From NCBI GenBank assembly GCA_946540365.1, contig CAMNIH010000113.1, positions 1-5,646 on the forward strand: DNA of 5,646 bases, given 5' to 3'. The stretch comes from an uncultured Bacteroidales bacterium. Lineage in GTDB: Bacteria > Bacteroidota > Bacteroidia > Bacteroidales > P3. Below the pieces are notes generated by a model. It saw nothing but the letters and a program-made list of their open reading frames with translations, was not told where the DNA came from and ran no database searches. A program made the translations under genes and the position numbers. How positions within the stretch are numbered: position 1 is the first letter of the stretch; each line of letters opens with the position of its first letter. Shown here in pieces: positions 1 to 5,644 of this stretch.

Positions 1-195
1 CGCCTGCAACAGGGTACGCAGGCGTCTCGCCTGCAACCGGGTACGCAGGCGTCCCGCCTGCAACAAGCCAGGACGGACGAACACCATGCAGGCGAGACGC
101 CTGCGCACCCAAATGCAGGCGAGACGCCTGCGCTCCCAGATGCAGGCGGGACGCCTGCGTACCCGGATGCAGGCGGGACGCCTGCGCTCCCGGTG
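1..195. repeat. Array of 17-bp palindromes at 27-bp period, left part inverted relative to right part, inside the GH3 reading frame
   Basis: Six complete copies of the palindrome GCAGGCGnnnCGCCTGC (7-bp arms, 3-base centre) lie at 18-34, 45-61, 88-104, 115-131, 142-158 and 169-185. A half copy lies at 1-7. Left copies have centres TCT and TCC; right copies have AGA, AGA, GGA, GGA, which are the reverse complements. Copies are separated by 10-bp spacers that are also related: GTACCCGGAT at 159-168 is nearly the reverse complement of AACCGGGTAC at 35-44. The period is therefore 27 bp, or nine codons. The two orientations meet at a unique 26-base stretch (62-87). The left part reads as TQASRLQPG-type and the right part as AGETPALPD/AGGTPAYPD-type nonapeptides, with no stop. 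The array resembles a REP/BIME-like or Rickettsia-palindromic-element-like sequence; no transposase is visible. It may extend further left. Confidence 0.93.
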
Positions 196-999
196 GTCGT
201 CTACTGCGGCGGCCTCAACCCCCAGCTGGAGGGCGAGGAGCTGCCGGTGGAGAAAGAGGGCTTCTACAAGGGCGACCGCACCCTGATCGAGCTACCCAAT
301 GAGCAGGTCGCCGAGATAAAAGAATACAAGGCGAAGGGCTACCGCGTGGTGCTGGTGCTCTGCGCCGGCAGCGCCGTCTCGCTGGAAGAGGTCATCGACG
401 ACTGCGACGCCGTGCTGCTGGCCTGGTACGGGGGCGAGGCCATGGGCACCGCCGTGCGCCAGCTGCTCTACGGCGAGCGCGACGACTTCGGACGCCTGCC
501 CGTCACCGTCTACCGCTCCACCGCCGACCTGCCTCCCTTCGACGACTACAACATGCAGGGCCACACCTACCGCTACGCCGACCGCGAGCGCGTGGCCTTC
601 CCGTTCGGCTTCGGCTACAGCTACAGCTTCTTCTCGATCAAGGAGCCGCGCGTGAGCGAGGCCGACTTCACCGTCAGCGGCACCCTGAGCCTCTGCAATA
701 CCGACGCGCCGCAGGCCGCGAGCCACCGTGCCGTGGTGCAGGTCTACCTCAAAGACGAGAACGACCCCATGGCCCCCGTCAAGCAGCTGATCGGCACCGC
801 TTCGCTCGCGCCGACCACGGAGCAGCCCCTGCAGCCGTTCACCATCCGGCTGGATCCCTTCTGGTTCCGCCAGTACAACGCCGCAAGCGGCCGCATGGAG
901 GAGCCACGGGACGGCACCCGGTTCACCCTCCAGGTGGGCTTCAGCAGCGACGACCGCGACCTACAGGATTTCACATTTATTTATCATAACAGGAAATGA
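1..999 (+). CDS. GH3 family beta-glycosidase (beta-xylosidase/beta-glucosidase-like), C-terminal part, 5'-truncated by window edge
   Basis: This is the 3' end of a glycoside hydrolase family 3 gene. Frame 1 is open from base 1 to the TGA at 997-999 (332 codons). The GTG at 193 is only an internal Val codon of a core beta-strand (VVVYCGG), so it is not the start. GH3 C-domain hallmarks are LEGEE (about residue 76 of the fragment, in the region that often supplies the acid/base), GDRTLIELP (91), AWYGGEAMG (141), GRLPVTVYRS (164) and PFGFGYSYSFF (201). A fibronectin-III-like GH3 tail follows (about 215-325, with VVQVYLKDEND). The N-terminal TIM barrel, which carries the nucleophile Asp, and any signal peptide lie outside the window. 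The family removes terminal beta-linked glucose, xylose or related sugars; the combination of motifs resembles Bacteroidota xylosidase-like members, but the substrate is inferred. Residues 1-64 are encoded by a palindromic repeat array, which is unusual. If upstream sequence shows frame breaks, this is a pseudogene. Its stop overlaps the GH29 start. Confidence 0.88.
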   Translation, partial: RLQQGTQASRLQPGTQASRLQQARTDEHHAGETPAHPNAGETPALPDAGGTPAYPDAGGTPALPVVVYCGGLNPQLEGEELPVEKEGFYKGDRTLIELPNEQVAEIKEYKAKGYRVVLVLCAGSAVSLEEVIDDCDAVLLAWYGGEAMGTAVRQLLYGERDDFGRLPVTVYRSTADLPPFDDYNMQGHTYRYADRERVAFPFGFGYSYSFFSIKEPRVSEADFTVSGTLSLCNTDAPQAASHRAVVQVYLKDENDPMAPVKQLIGTASLAPTTEQPLQPFTIRLDPFWFRQYNAASGRMEEPRDGTRFTLQVGFSSDDRDLQDFTFIYHNRK

Positions 1000-2288
1000 A
1001 AAAGACGATTATTATAGGATTGATAGGGCTGATGGGCTTGATGGGCTCTGCGAGGGCCCAGCACGACTCGATCCCCGAGAGCGACCCGCGGATCGTGCAG
1101 CGCATCGGCGAGTGGCAGGACCTGAAGCTGGGCTTCATGATGCACTGGGGCATCTACGCCCAGTGGGGCTGCGTGGAGAGCTGGAGCATCTGCAACGAGA
1201 GCTGGATCGTGCGCGAATGCATCGGCCGCGACGGCCGCCCCGTCAAAGGGACCAAGGACGGCGACTACTACGAGTACAAGCACGCCTACCAGGGCCTCAA
1301 CAAGACCTTCGCGCCCAAGCACTTCGACCCGCAGGGATGGGCCGCCGCCGCCAAGGGGGCCGGCATGAAATACGTCGTCTTCACCACCAAGCACCACGAC
1401 GGATTCTGCATGTTCGACTCGCGCTACACCGACTACAGCTCGACGGGCGACTGTCCGGCCCAGACCGACTTCACGCGCGGCGTGGTGGATGCCTTCCGCG
1501 GCCAGGGCCTGTGGACGGGCCTCTACTTCAGCAAGCCCGACTGGCACTGCGACGACTACTGGGCCCACGAGTGGGCCACCGCCGACCGCAATGTGAACTA
1601 CACCATCGCCGACCACCGCGACCGCTGGCAGCGCTATGTCGAATTCACTCATAACCAGGTGCGTGAGCTGACCCACAACTACGGCCAGATCGACATCCTC
1701 TGGCTCGACGGCGGCTGGGTGCGGCCGGAGTGGAGCGTCAGCGACGAGACACGCCCCTGGCTGGCCTGCAGCGGACAGGTGCAGGATGTCGACATGCCAC
1801 GGCTGGCCGCTATCGCACGCGAGAACAACCCGCAGATGATCATCGTGGACCGCTCGGTCGGAGGCAAATACGAGAACTACCGCACGCCCGAGAAGCAGGT
1901 GCCCGACGCCCTCCTCCCCTACCCGTGGGAGACCTGCATGACCATGGGCGACAGCTGGAGCTACGTCCCCAACGACAACTACAAGAGCACCCAGACGCTG
2001 ATCCACATGCTGTGCGATGTGGTGGCCAAGGGGGGCAACCTGCTGCTCAACGTGGGGCCCGACGCCGACGGCAACCTGCCGGCCGAAGCCCTGCAGCGCA
2101 TGGAGGAGATGGGACGCTGCATGGACAAGATAGGCCACGCCATCTACGGCACACGGCCGCTCCACCCCTACTGCGACGGCAACCGCCGCTACACGCAGAG
2201 CAAGGACGGCCACCAGTACGAGATCACCCTCACGGACCAGTTCCCCTACGCCACCGTCAAGGAACTCAAGGGGAAACACCGCAAATAA
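996..2288 (+). CDS. Secreted GH29 alpha-L-fucosidase, with a short C-terminus
   Basis: This gene encodes a retaining exo-alpha-L-fucosidase (430 aa) that would release terminal fucose from glycans in the periplasm. Residues 1-21 form a signal peptide: MKK, then a hydrophobic IGL/MGL stretch, with likely cleavage after ARA and no lipobox. GH29 hallmarks are MMHWGIY (H50), TKHHDGF (H133-H134), FSKPDWH (178-184) and ILWLDGGW, where D238 is the expected nucleophile. NYRTPE (294-299) and PWETCMTMGDSW (310-321) lie in the region expected to hold the acid/base; E293 or E299 are candidates, but I cannot assign it with confidence. The barrel ends with GGNLLLNVGPDADG. Only about 40 residues follow IYGTRP, and the protein stops at KGKHRK, so the usual C-terminal beta-sandwich is probably incomplete. 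The start ATG overlaps the GH3 stop (ATGA, 996-999), implying translational coupling and joint action on a fucosylated glycan. Codons 7-18 are built of four 9-bp repeats. Confidence 0.93.
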   Translation: MKKTIIIGLIGLMGLMGSARAQHDSIPESDPRIVQRIGEWQDLKLGFMMHWGIYAQWGCVESWSICNESWIVRECIGRDGRPVKGTKDGDYYEYKHAYQGLNKTFAPKHFDPQGWAAAAKGAGMKYVVFTTKHHDGFCMFDSRYTDYSSTGDCPAQTDFTRGVVDAFRGQGLWTGLYFSKPDWHCDDYWAHEWATADRNVNYTIADHRDRWQRYVEFTHNQVRELTHNYGQIDILWLDGGWVRPEWSVSDETRPWLACSGQVQDVDMPRLAAIARENNPQMIIVDRSVGGKYENYRTPEKQVPDALLPYPWETCMTMGDSWSYVPNDNYKSTQTLIHMLCDVVAKGGNLLLNVGPDADGNLPAEALQRMEEMGRCMDKIGHAIYGTRPLHPYCDGNRRYTQSKDGHQYEITLTDQFPYATVKELKGKHRK

Positions 2289-2315
2289 GACGAACCTTTT
2301 TTTCTCATCAGCGCT

Positions 2316-3977
2316 ATGGACAACAACATACTGGAAGTACGCGACCTCTCGGTCACCTTCGGCGACCACTGTGTGGTCGACAGGCTGAGCTACACGCTGC
2401 AACGCGGCCGCACGCTGGGCATCGTCGGCGAGAGTGGGTCTGGCAAGAGCGTCAGTTCGCTGGCGCTCATGGGGTTGCTACCCCGTCAAGCCACCGTCGG
2501 CGGCAGCGCCCGGCTGGGCGACACCGAGTTGCTGACCCTCGACGAGGAGCAGATGCGCGCCATCCGGGGGCAGCGCATCAGCATGATCTTCCAGGAGCCC
2601 ATGACGAGCCTCAACCCCGTCCAGCGTTGTGGCGACCAGGTGATGGAGATGCTCCGCTCGGAACACATAGACCGCGCCGCCGGTCGCGAACGGGTGATCG
2701 AACTGTTCCGCGAGGTGCTGCTGCCCCGCCCCGAAAAGATCTTCGACGCCTACCCGCACGAGATCAGCGGCGGACAGAAACAGCGGGTGATGATCGCCAT
2801 GGCCCTGATCAACCACCCCGACATCATCATCGCCGACGAGCCCACCACGGCCCTGGACGTGACGGTGCAGAAGACCATCCTCGAACTGCTGAAATCGCTG
2901 CAGGCCAAATATGGAACCAGCATCATCTTCATCACCCATGACCTGGGTGTCATCGGCCAGATTGCCGACGACATACTGGTGATGTACCGTGGCCGGATGG
3001 TGGAGAAAGGGCCCGCCTCTGACATACTGCACCACCCGCAACAGCCCTACACCCAGGGTCTTCTGGCCTGCCGCCCGCCGCTCGACAGCCATCCCCGCCG
3101 TCTGCCCACGGTGGAGGAATTCCTCAACGGAAGCGCTGCCAGCGGAGCCGACAGCAGCGACGAGCGTGCCGCCGGTCATACGGCCCAGACCCCACTGATC
3201 GCAGTCCGCGACCTTACGGTGGAATACACCCTGAAGCGCAGCCTCTTCGGCAAACCCTTGCAGACACTGAAGGGAGTCGACGGACTCAGTTTCGACATCA
3301 TGGAGGGCGAAACGCTGGGCCTGGTGGGCGAAAGCGGATGCGGCAAATCGACCCTCGGCAGGGCGCTGCTGCGCCTCATCGACCACTCCGACGGCAGCAT
3401 CAGCTACCGTGGCACGGCTCTCGACAAGCTCAGCGCCAAGCAGATGCGCGCATTGCGGCCCAAGCTGCAGATCATCTTCCAGGATCCCTACTCGTCGCTC
3501 AACCCACGCATCACCATCGGCGACGCCATCGCCGAACCGCTGAAAGTACACTGGAAATCACAGTCCCGCCAAGGGGAGCCCAAAGAGATCGTCGTCGACC
3601 TCATGCAGCAGGTGGGCCTCGAACCTGAATGGTACAGCCGCTACCCGCACGAACTCAGCGGCGGACAGCGGCAGCGCGTGTGCATCGCCCGCGCCCTGAT
3701 CCTGCAGCCCGAGCTGGTGGTCTGCGACGAAAGCGTCTCGGCCCTCGACGTCAGCGTGCAGGCGCAGGTGCTCAACCTGCTGAACGACCTCAAGGAGCGC
3801 TACCGCTTCACCTATCTCTTCATCACCCACGACCTCAGCGTGGTACACTACATGGCCGACCGGATCATGGTGATGCAAAAAGGAAAGATCGTCGAGAGCG
3901 GCACTCCCGACGATCTCTTCAACCGTCCGCAGACGGACTATACTCGCATGTTGCTCGAAGCCATACCGCGCCTCTAA
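2316..3977 (+). CDS. Double-NBD ABC transporter ATPase, oligopeptide/dipeptide (DppD-DppF/YejF-like) type
   Basis: This 553-aa cytoplasmic protein has two complete ABC ATPase domains in one chain and would drive an importer of peptides or similar small solutes. NBD1 has Walker A GESGSGKS (38-45), Q-loop Q93, signature ISGGQ (150-154), Walker B ending in D174-E175 and switch H208. It is followed by the oligopeptide-type tail (oligo_HPY region, [19 protein letters not shown], about 232-250). A polar Ala/Ser/Asp-rich linker (271-292) leads to NBD2, with Walker A GESGCGKS (338-345), Q389, LSGGQ (447-451), Walker B ending in D471-E472 and H505. Both sites keep all ATP-hydrolysis residues, so both look active. 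After NBD2's Walker B the motif is DES rather than the common DEP; I recall this from related proteins and do not read it as a defect. No permease or binding protein lies nearby, so partners must be encoded elsewhere. The gene starts 27 bp after the GH29 stop and may be read from the same transcript. Exact substrate is unknown. Confidence 0.93.
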   Translation: MDNNILEVRDLSVTFGDHCVVDRLSYTLQRGRTLGIVGESGSGKSVSSLALMGLLPRQATVGGSARLGDTELLTLDEEQMRAIRGQRISMIFQEPMTSLNPVQRCGDQVMEMLRSEHIDRAAGRERVIELFREVLLPRPEKIFDAYPHEISGGQKQRVMIAMALINHPDIIIADEPTTALDVTVQKTILELLKSLQAKYGTSIIFITHDLGVIGQIADDILVMYRGRMVEKGPASDILHHPQQPYTQGLLACRPPLDSHPRRLPTVEEFLNGSAASGADSSDERAAGHTAQTPLIAVRDLTVEYTLKRSLFGKPLQTLKGVDGLSFDIMEGETLGLVGESGCGKSTLGRALLRLIDHSDGSISYRGTALDKLSAKQMRALRPKLQIIFQDPYSSLNPRITIGDAIAEPLKVHWKSQSRQGEPKEIVVDLMQQVGLEPEWYSRYPHELSGGQRQRVCIARALILQPELVVCDESVSALDVSVQAQVLNLLNDLKERYRFTYLFITHDLSVVHYMADRIMVMQKGKIVESGTPDDLFNRPQTDYTRMLLEAIPRL

Positions 3978-4378
3978 CGGCGTTTCTTGCTGGCCTCCTT
4001 GGCCTCGACGGTCATCGTGGCATGAGGCACGATGCGGAGACGCTCCTTGGGGATCAGCTTGCCGGTGGCTTGGCAGATACCATAGGTGCCGTTTTCAATA
4101 CGGATCAGGGCCGCACGCAAGTCGCGGATGAATTTCTGCTGGCGGGCAGCCAGCTTCTGGTTTTCTTCCTTCAGGAGCACATTGCTCCCCTCTTCGAGGG
4201 TTTTGAAGGTGGGGGCGGTATCGGCGGCCTCGTTTTCGTTGCCGGCCACAGCCTGTTGCAGCAGTTCCAAGTCCTTCTCGGCCTTGGCTATCTTTTCGAG
4301 AATCAACTCCTTGAACTCCTGCAACTCCTCAGGCGAGTAGCGGTTCTTTTCTACATTGGGGGCGATTTTCTTTTCCAT
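3974..4378 (-). CDS. DksA/TraR-family RNA-polymerase-binding regulator lacking most zinc-finger cysteines
   Basis: This 134-aa protein has a mostly alpha-helical, charged N-terminal two-thirds (about 15-95) that suggests the DksA coiled coil. It is followed by YGICQATGKLIPKERLRIVP (99-118), matching the DksA/TraR C4 zinc-finger region. Family members enter the RNA-polymerase secondary channel and modulate transcription, often with ppGpp. The coiled-coil tip has E50-A-A-D53-T-A55, close to the DxxDxA tip motif. Of the four zinc-binding cysteines only the first (C102) remains; the other three positions align with Thr, Thr and Ala (by eye). The fold would thus have to hold without zinc. I recall similar cysteine-poor members in Bacteroidota, so this is probably a lineage trait and not decay. 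The (-) strand stop TAG overlaps the ABC gene's TAA by four bases tail to tail. The gene lies 70 bp downstream of rimM and has its own promoter-like motif. E. coli DksA-type function is inferred, not shown. Confidence 0.85.
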   Translation of the reverse strand: MEKKIAPNVEKNRYSPEELQEFKELILEKIAKAEKDLELLQQAVAGNENEAADTAPTFKTLEEGSNVLLKEENQKLAARQQKFIRDLRAALIRIENGTYGICQATGKLIPKERLRIVPHATMTVEAKEASKKRR

Positions 4379-4391
4379 GATACTCTTTTAT

Positions 4392-4406
4392 TTTTGCGAA
4401 GCAAAA
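4392..4406. repeat. Perfect 6-bp inverted repeat overlapping the -7 box
   Basis: TTTTGC (4392-4397) and GCAAAA (4401-4406) are perfect reverse complements around a GAA centre. The right arm overlaps the -7 box, and the transcription start would fall within or just after the repeat. It could be an operator or a hairpin at the very 5' end of the mRNA. AT-rich arms make chance similarity possible. Confidence 0.6.
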
Positions 4407-4409
4407 TTA
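4402..4409 (-). promoter_or_regulatory. Putative Bacteroidota -7 box (TAnnTTTG) for the DksA-like gene
   Basis: On the (-) strand these bases read TAATTTTG, a full match to the Bacteroidota sigma-ABfr -7 consensus TAnnTTTG. It lies 24-31 bases before the ATG at 4378, a plausible place for a short leader. The expected -33 TTTG is weak: about 20 bases upstream there is only a T-run ending TTTC. The call therefore rests mainly on the -7 box and its position between rimM and the DksA-like gene. Confidence 0.5.
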
Positions 4410-4448
4410 TGTACTTTTTCTGACATGAAAAAAGAAAACATTTCAACA

Positions 4449-4982
4449 CTATTTGTTCACTTCGTCCAGATACAAGTCTATCAACCCATTAGGTGCAGTG
4501 ATAAAAATAGTTTTTAACACTCGGTCGACGCGGTCGATCACCTGGTCGATGACCGGAATCAGTATTTCGGTGCCGTTTTTCATCACTTGGAAAAGCGGTT
4601 GCGCCGGATACTCCAGCACCTGTGCGATGGTGCCGATGTCGCCGTGTACGCTGTCCACCACACGGAAGCCCACCACCTCGTGGAAGTAGAAGCGGTTGCC
4701 GTCGAGTTTGGGCAGCAGGTCGAGCGGCAGGTACAGGTCGTGTCCCACCAGCGTCAGGGCCTCGTCGGGCGTCATCTCCTCGAATGTGACCACCACGCGG
4801 TTGCCGGTCATTTGGTCGATACGGAAGAAATGGGGCACCAGCTGTCCCTTGATCTCGACGAATGCCGAGTCGAGACCGGCGTACTCCTCGGGGCTGTCCA
4901 CGTCGAGGAAAAGCTGCAGCTGCCCCTTCACGCCCCACGGCTTGCTGACACGTCCCAGATAGAAACAATCCTTGATATTCAT
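4449..4982 (-). CDS. rimM: Ribosome maturation factor RimM
   Basis: This 177-aa protein is a cytoplasmic factor that binds ribosomal protein S19 in the 30S head and assists late 16S rRNA processing. Its length is normal for RimM. The N-terminal RimM barrel (about 6-88) contains LGRVSKPWGVKGQLQL (9-24); W16 replaces the His commonly found in this G-x-x-G motif. The region TGNRVVVTFEEMTPDEALTLVG (59-80) is also typical. The C-terminal PRC-barrel (about 95-172) contains FYFHEVVGFRVVD (98-110) and EILIPVIDQVI (139-149), both hallmark segments. The gene follows rpsP on the same strand as in many bacteria, but trmD and rplS do not follow; the next gene is DksA-like. A terminator lies upstream, and I see no clear TAnnTTTG promoter in the 110-bp gap, so expression may depend on readthrough from rpsP or on a weak promoter. 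The start ATG gives the expected N-terminus. Confidence 0.95.
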   Translation of the reverse strand: MNIKDCFYLGRVSKPWGVKGQLQLFLDVDSPEEYAGLDSAFVEIKGQLVPHFFRIDQMTGNRVVVTFEEMTPDEALTLVGHDLYLPLDLLPKLDGNRFYFHEVVGFRVVDSVHGDIGTIAQVLEYPAQPLFQVMKNGTEILIPVIDQVIDRVDRVLKTIFITAPNGLIDLYLDEVNK

Positions 4983-5013
4983 ATTGGTAGCAGAACGTCA
5001 ATGTCGGTGTTTT

Positions 5014-5051
5014 ATTGCACACGGCATAAAAAAGGGGAATTGCACACGGCA
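5014..5051. repeat. 13-bp exact direct repeat, 25-bp period, in the rpsP-rimM gap
   Basis: ATTGCACACGGCA occurs exactly at 5014-5026 and 5039-5051. The second copy spans the loop and parts of both arms of the terminator; the first lies just beyond its T-run in the direction of rpsP transcription. It could be a duplication or an alternative pairing partner for the terminator stem. Confidence 0.85.
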
Positions 5052-5057
5052 ATTCCC
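5028..5057 (-). terminator. Rho-independent terminator/attenuator between rpsP and rimM
   Basis: On the (-) strand a perfect 9-bp stem GGGAATTGC/GCAATTCCC (5057-5049 and 5043-5035) with a 5-base loop is followed by one C and six T (5033-5028). This is a standard intrinsic terminator 36 bases after the rpsP stop. It would end most rpsP transcripts, and partial readthrough could set a low level of rimM. Confidence 0.85.
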
Positions 5058-5092
5058 TCGTATGAATTGTTCTCCTCTGTATACAACAGCCT

Positions 5093-5644
5093 TTAGGCCT
5101 CGGCAGGGGCCTCGGTCTCGGCGTTGTTCTCAGCGTTCTCAGCGGCTTCGGCCTCAGCCTTGGCGGCAGCGGCGGCCTCGGCGGCAGCCTGACGCTTGGC
5201 GGCGACGGCGGCAGCCTTCTGCTCGTTGGCCTTCTTCTCGGCCTCGAGGCGGCTCTTGCGGGTGTTGCGGGCATCGTTCTCGATGTCGCTCTTCTTGCCG
5301 TTGATCTTGGCTTCCTTGGCCTGGAGCCACTCGTTGAAACGCACATCGGCCGTCTCCTGGCTGATGGCGCCTTTCTCCACTCCGATCTGGAGGTGGCGGC
5401 GCAGCAGGACGCCCTTGTACGAAAGGATGCGACGCACGGTGTCGCTCGGTTGAGCACCATTCTTCACCCATTCGACAGCACGGTCGAAGTTGAGGTCGAT
5501 GGTGGCAGGATTGGTCAGCGGATTGTAGGTGCCCAGCTTCTCGATAAATCTTCCATCGCGAGGTGCTCGACCATCCGCAACAACGATGTGGTAGAAAGGT
5601 TGATTCTTTTTACCATGACGCTGTAGTCTAATTCTTGCAGGCAT
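5093..5644 (-). CDS. rpsP: 30S ribosomal protein S16 (bS16) with long Ala/Glu-rich C-terminal extension
   Basis: This is a 183-aa small-subunit ribosomal protein that binds 16S rRNA early in 30S assembly. Residues 1-85 are the conserved core: [40 protein letters not shown] and [20 protein letters not shown] run in order, followed by [12 protein letters not shown] and [10 protein letters not shown]. The usual protein ends near here (about 80-90 aa). The remaining ~98 residues form a charged helical segment, then an Ala/Glu/Lys-rich run (about 133-183) ending [10 protein letters not shown], likely a long helix or disordered tail. Bacteroidota S16 proteins are, as I recall, often extended this way. 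The ATG at 5644 begins the canonical MPAxIRL start; only two bases remain upstream, so its promoter is out of view. It heads an rpsP-rimM gene pair interrupted by a terminator. Confidence 0.97.
   Translation of the reverse strand: MPARIRLQRHGKKNQPFYHIVVADGRAPRDGRFIEKLGTYNPLTNPATIDLNFDRAVEWVKNGAQPSDTVRRILSYKGVLLRRHLQIGVEKGAISQETADVRFNEWLQAKEAKINGKKSDIENDARNTRKSRLEAEKKANEQKAAAVAAKRQAAAEAAAAAKAEAEAAENAENNAETEAPAEA

Noticed and set aside
1..195. CRISPR array (short repeats with regular spacing)
   Set aside because: Spacers are only 10 bp and similar to one another, the repeats are near-complete palindromes that reverse orientation midway, and the array lies inside an open GH3 frame. No cas genes are present.
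86..286. Short Arg/Gln-rich reading frame (66 aa, MQARRLRTQ repeats)
   Set aside because: It is the same palindrome array read in another frame, and it continues out of frame into the GH3 coding sequence.
991..995. AGGAA before the fucosidase ATG as a Shine-Dalgarno site
   Set aside because: It directly abuts the ATG, too close to work, and Bacteroidota usually do not rely on this motif. Coupling through the ATGA overlap is a better explanation.
193..999. GTG at 193 as the true start of a separate short GH3-like protein
   Set aside because: The frame stays open upstream to base 1, and the GTG is a Val in a core beta-strand. A protein starting there would lack the catalytic barrel.
2297..2303. 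T7 run after the GH29 stop as a terminator
   Set aside because: No stable GC stem precedes it; only a 4-bp AAGG/CCTT pairing with a long loop can be found.
984..2402. Long (-) strand reading frame of 472 codons opposite the fucosidase gene
   Set aside because: Its His/Val/Ala-rich product matches no family, and it lies opposite a clear GH29 gene; GC-rich codons give long antisense frames.
1730..2941. (+) strand 403-codon frame spanning GH29 and ABC
   Set aside because: It is an Arg/His/Pro-rich out-of-frame shadow crossing two well-supported genes.
4013..4034. 7-bp inverted repeat CATCGTG/CACGATG as a terminator for the ABC gene
   Set aside because: There is no T-run after it, and it lies in conserved DksA-like codons (VPHATMTV region).
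4983..5027. A separate rimM promoter
   Set aside because: No TAnnTTTG box with a spaced TTTG is visible on the (-) strand; TTGACG near 5000 has no matching downstream element.
4489..5460. (-) strand 323-codon frame spanning rpsP and rimM
   Set aside because: It is an Arg/Pro-rich out-of-frame shadow; both underlying genes are unambiguous.
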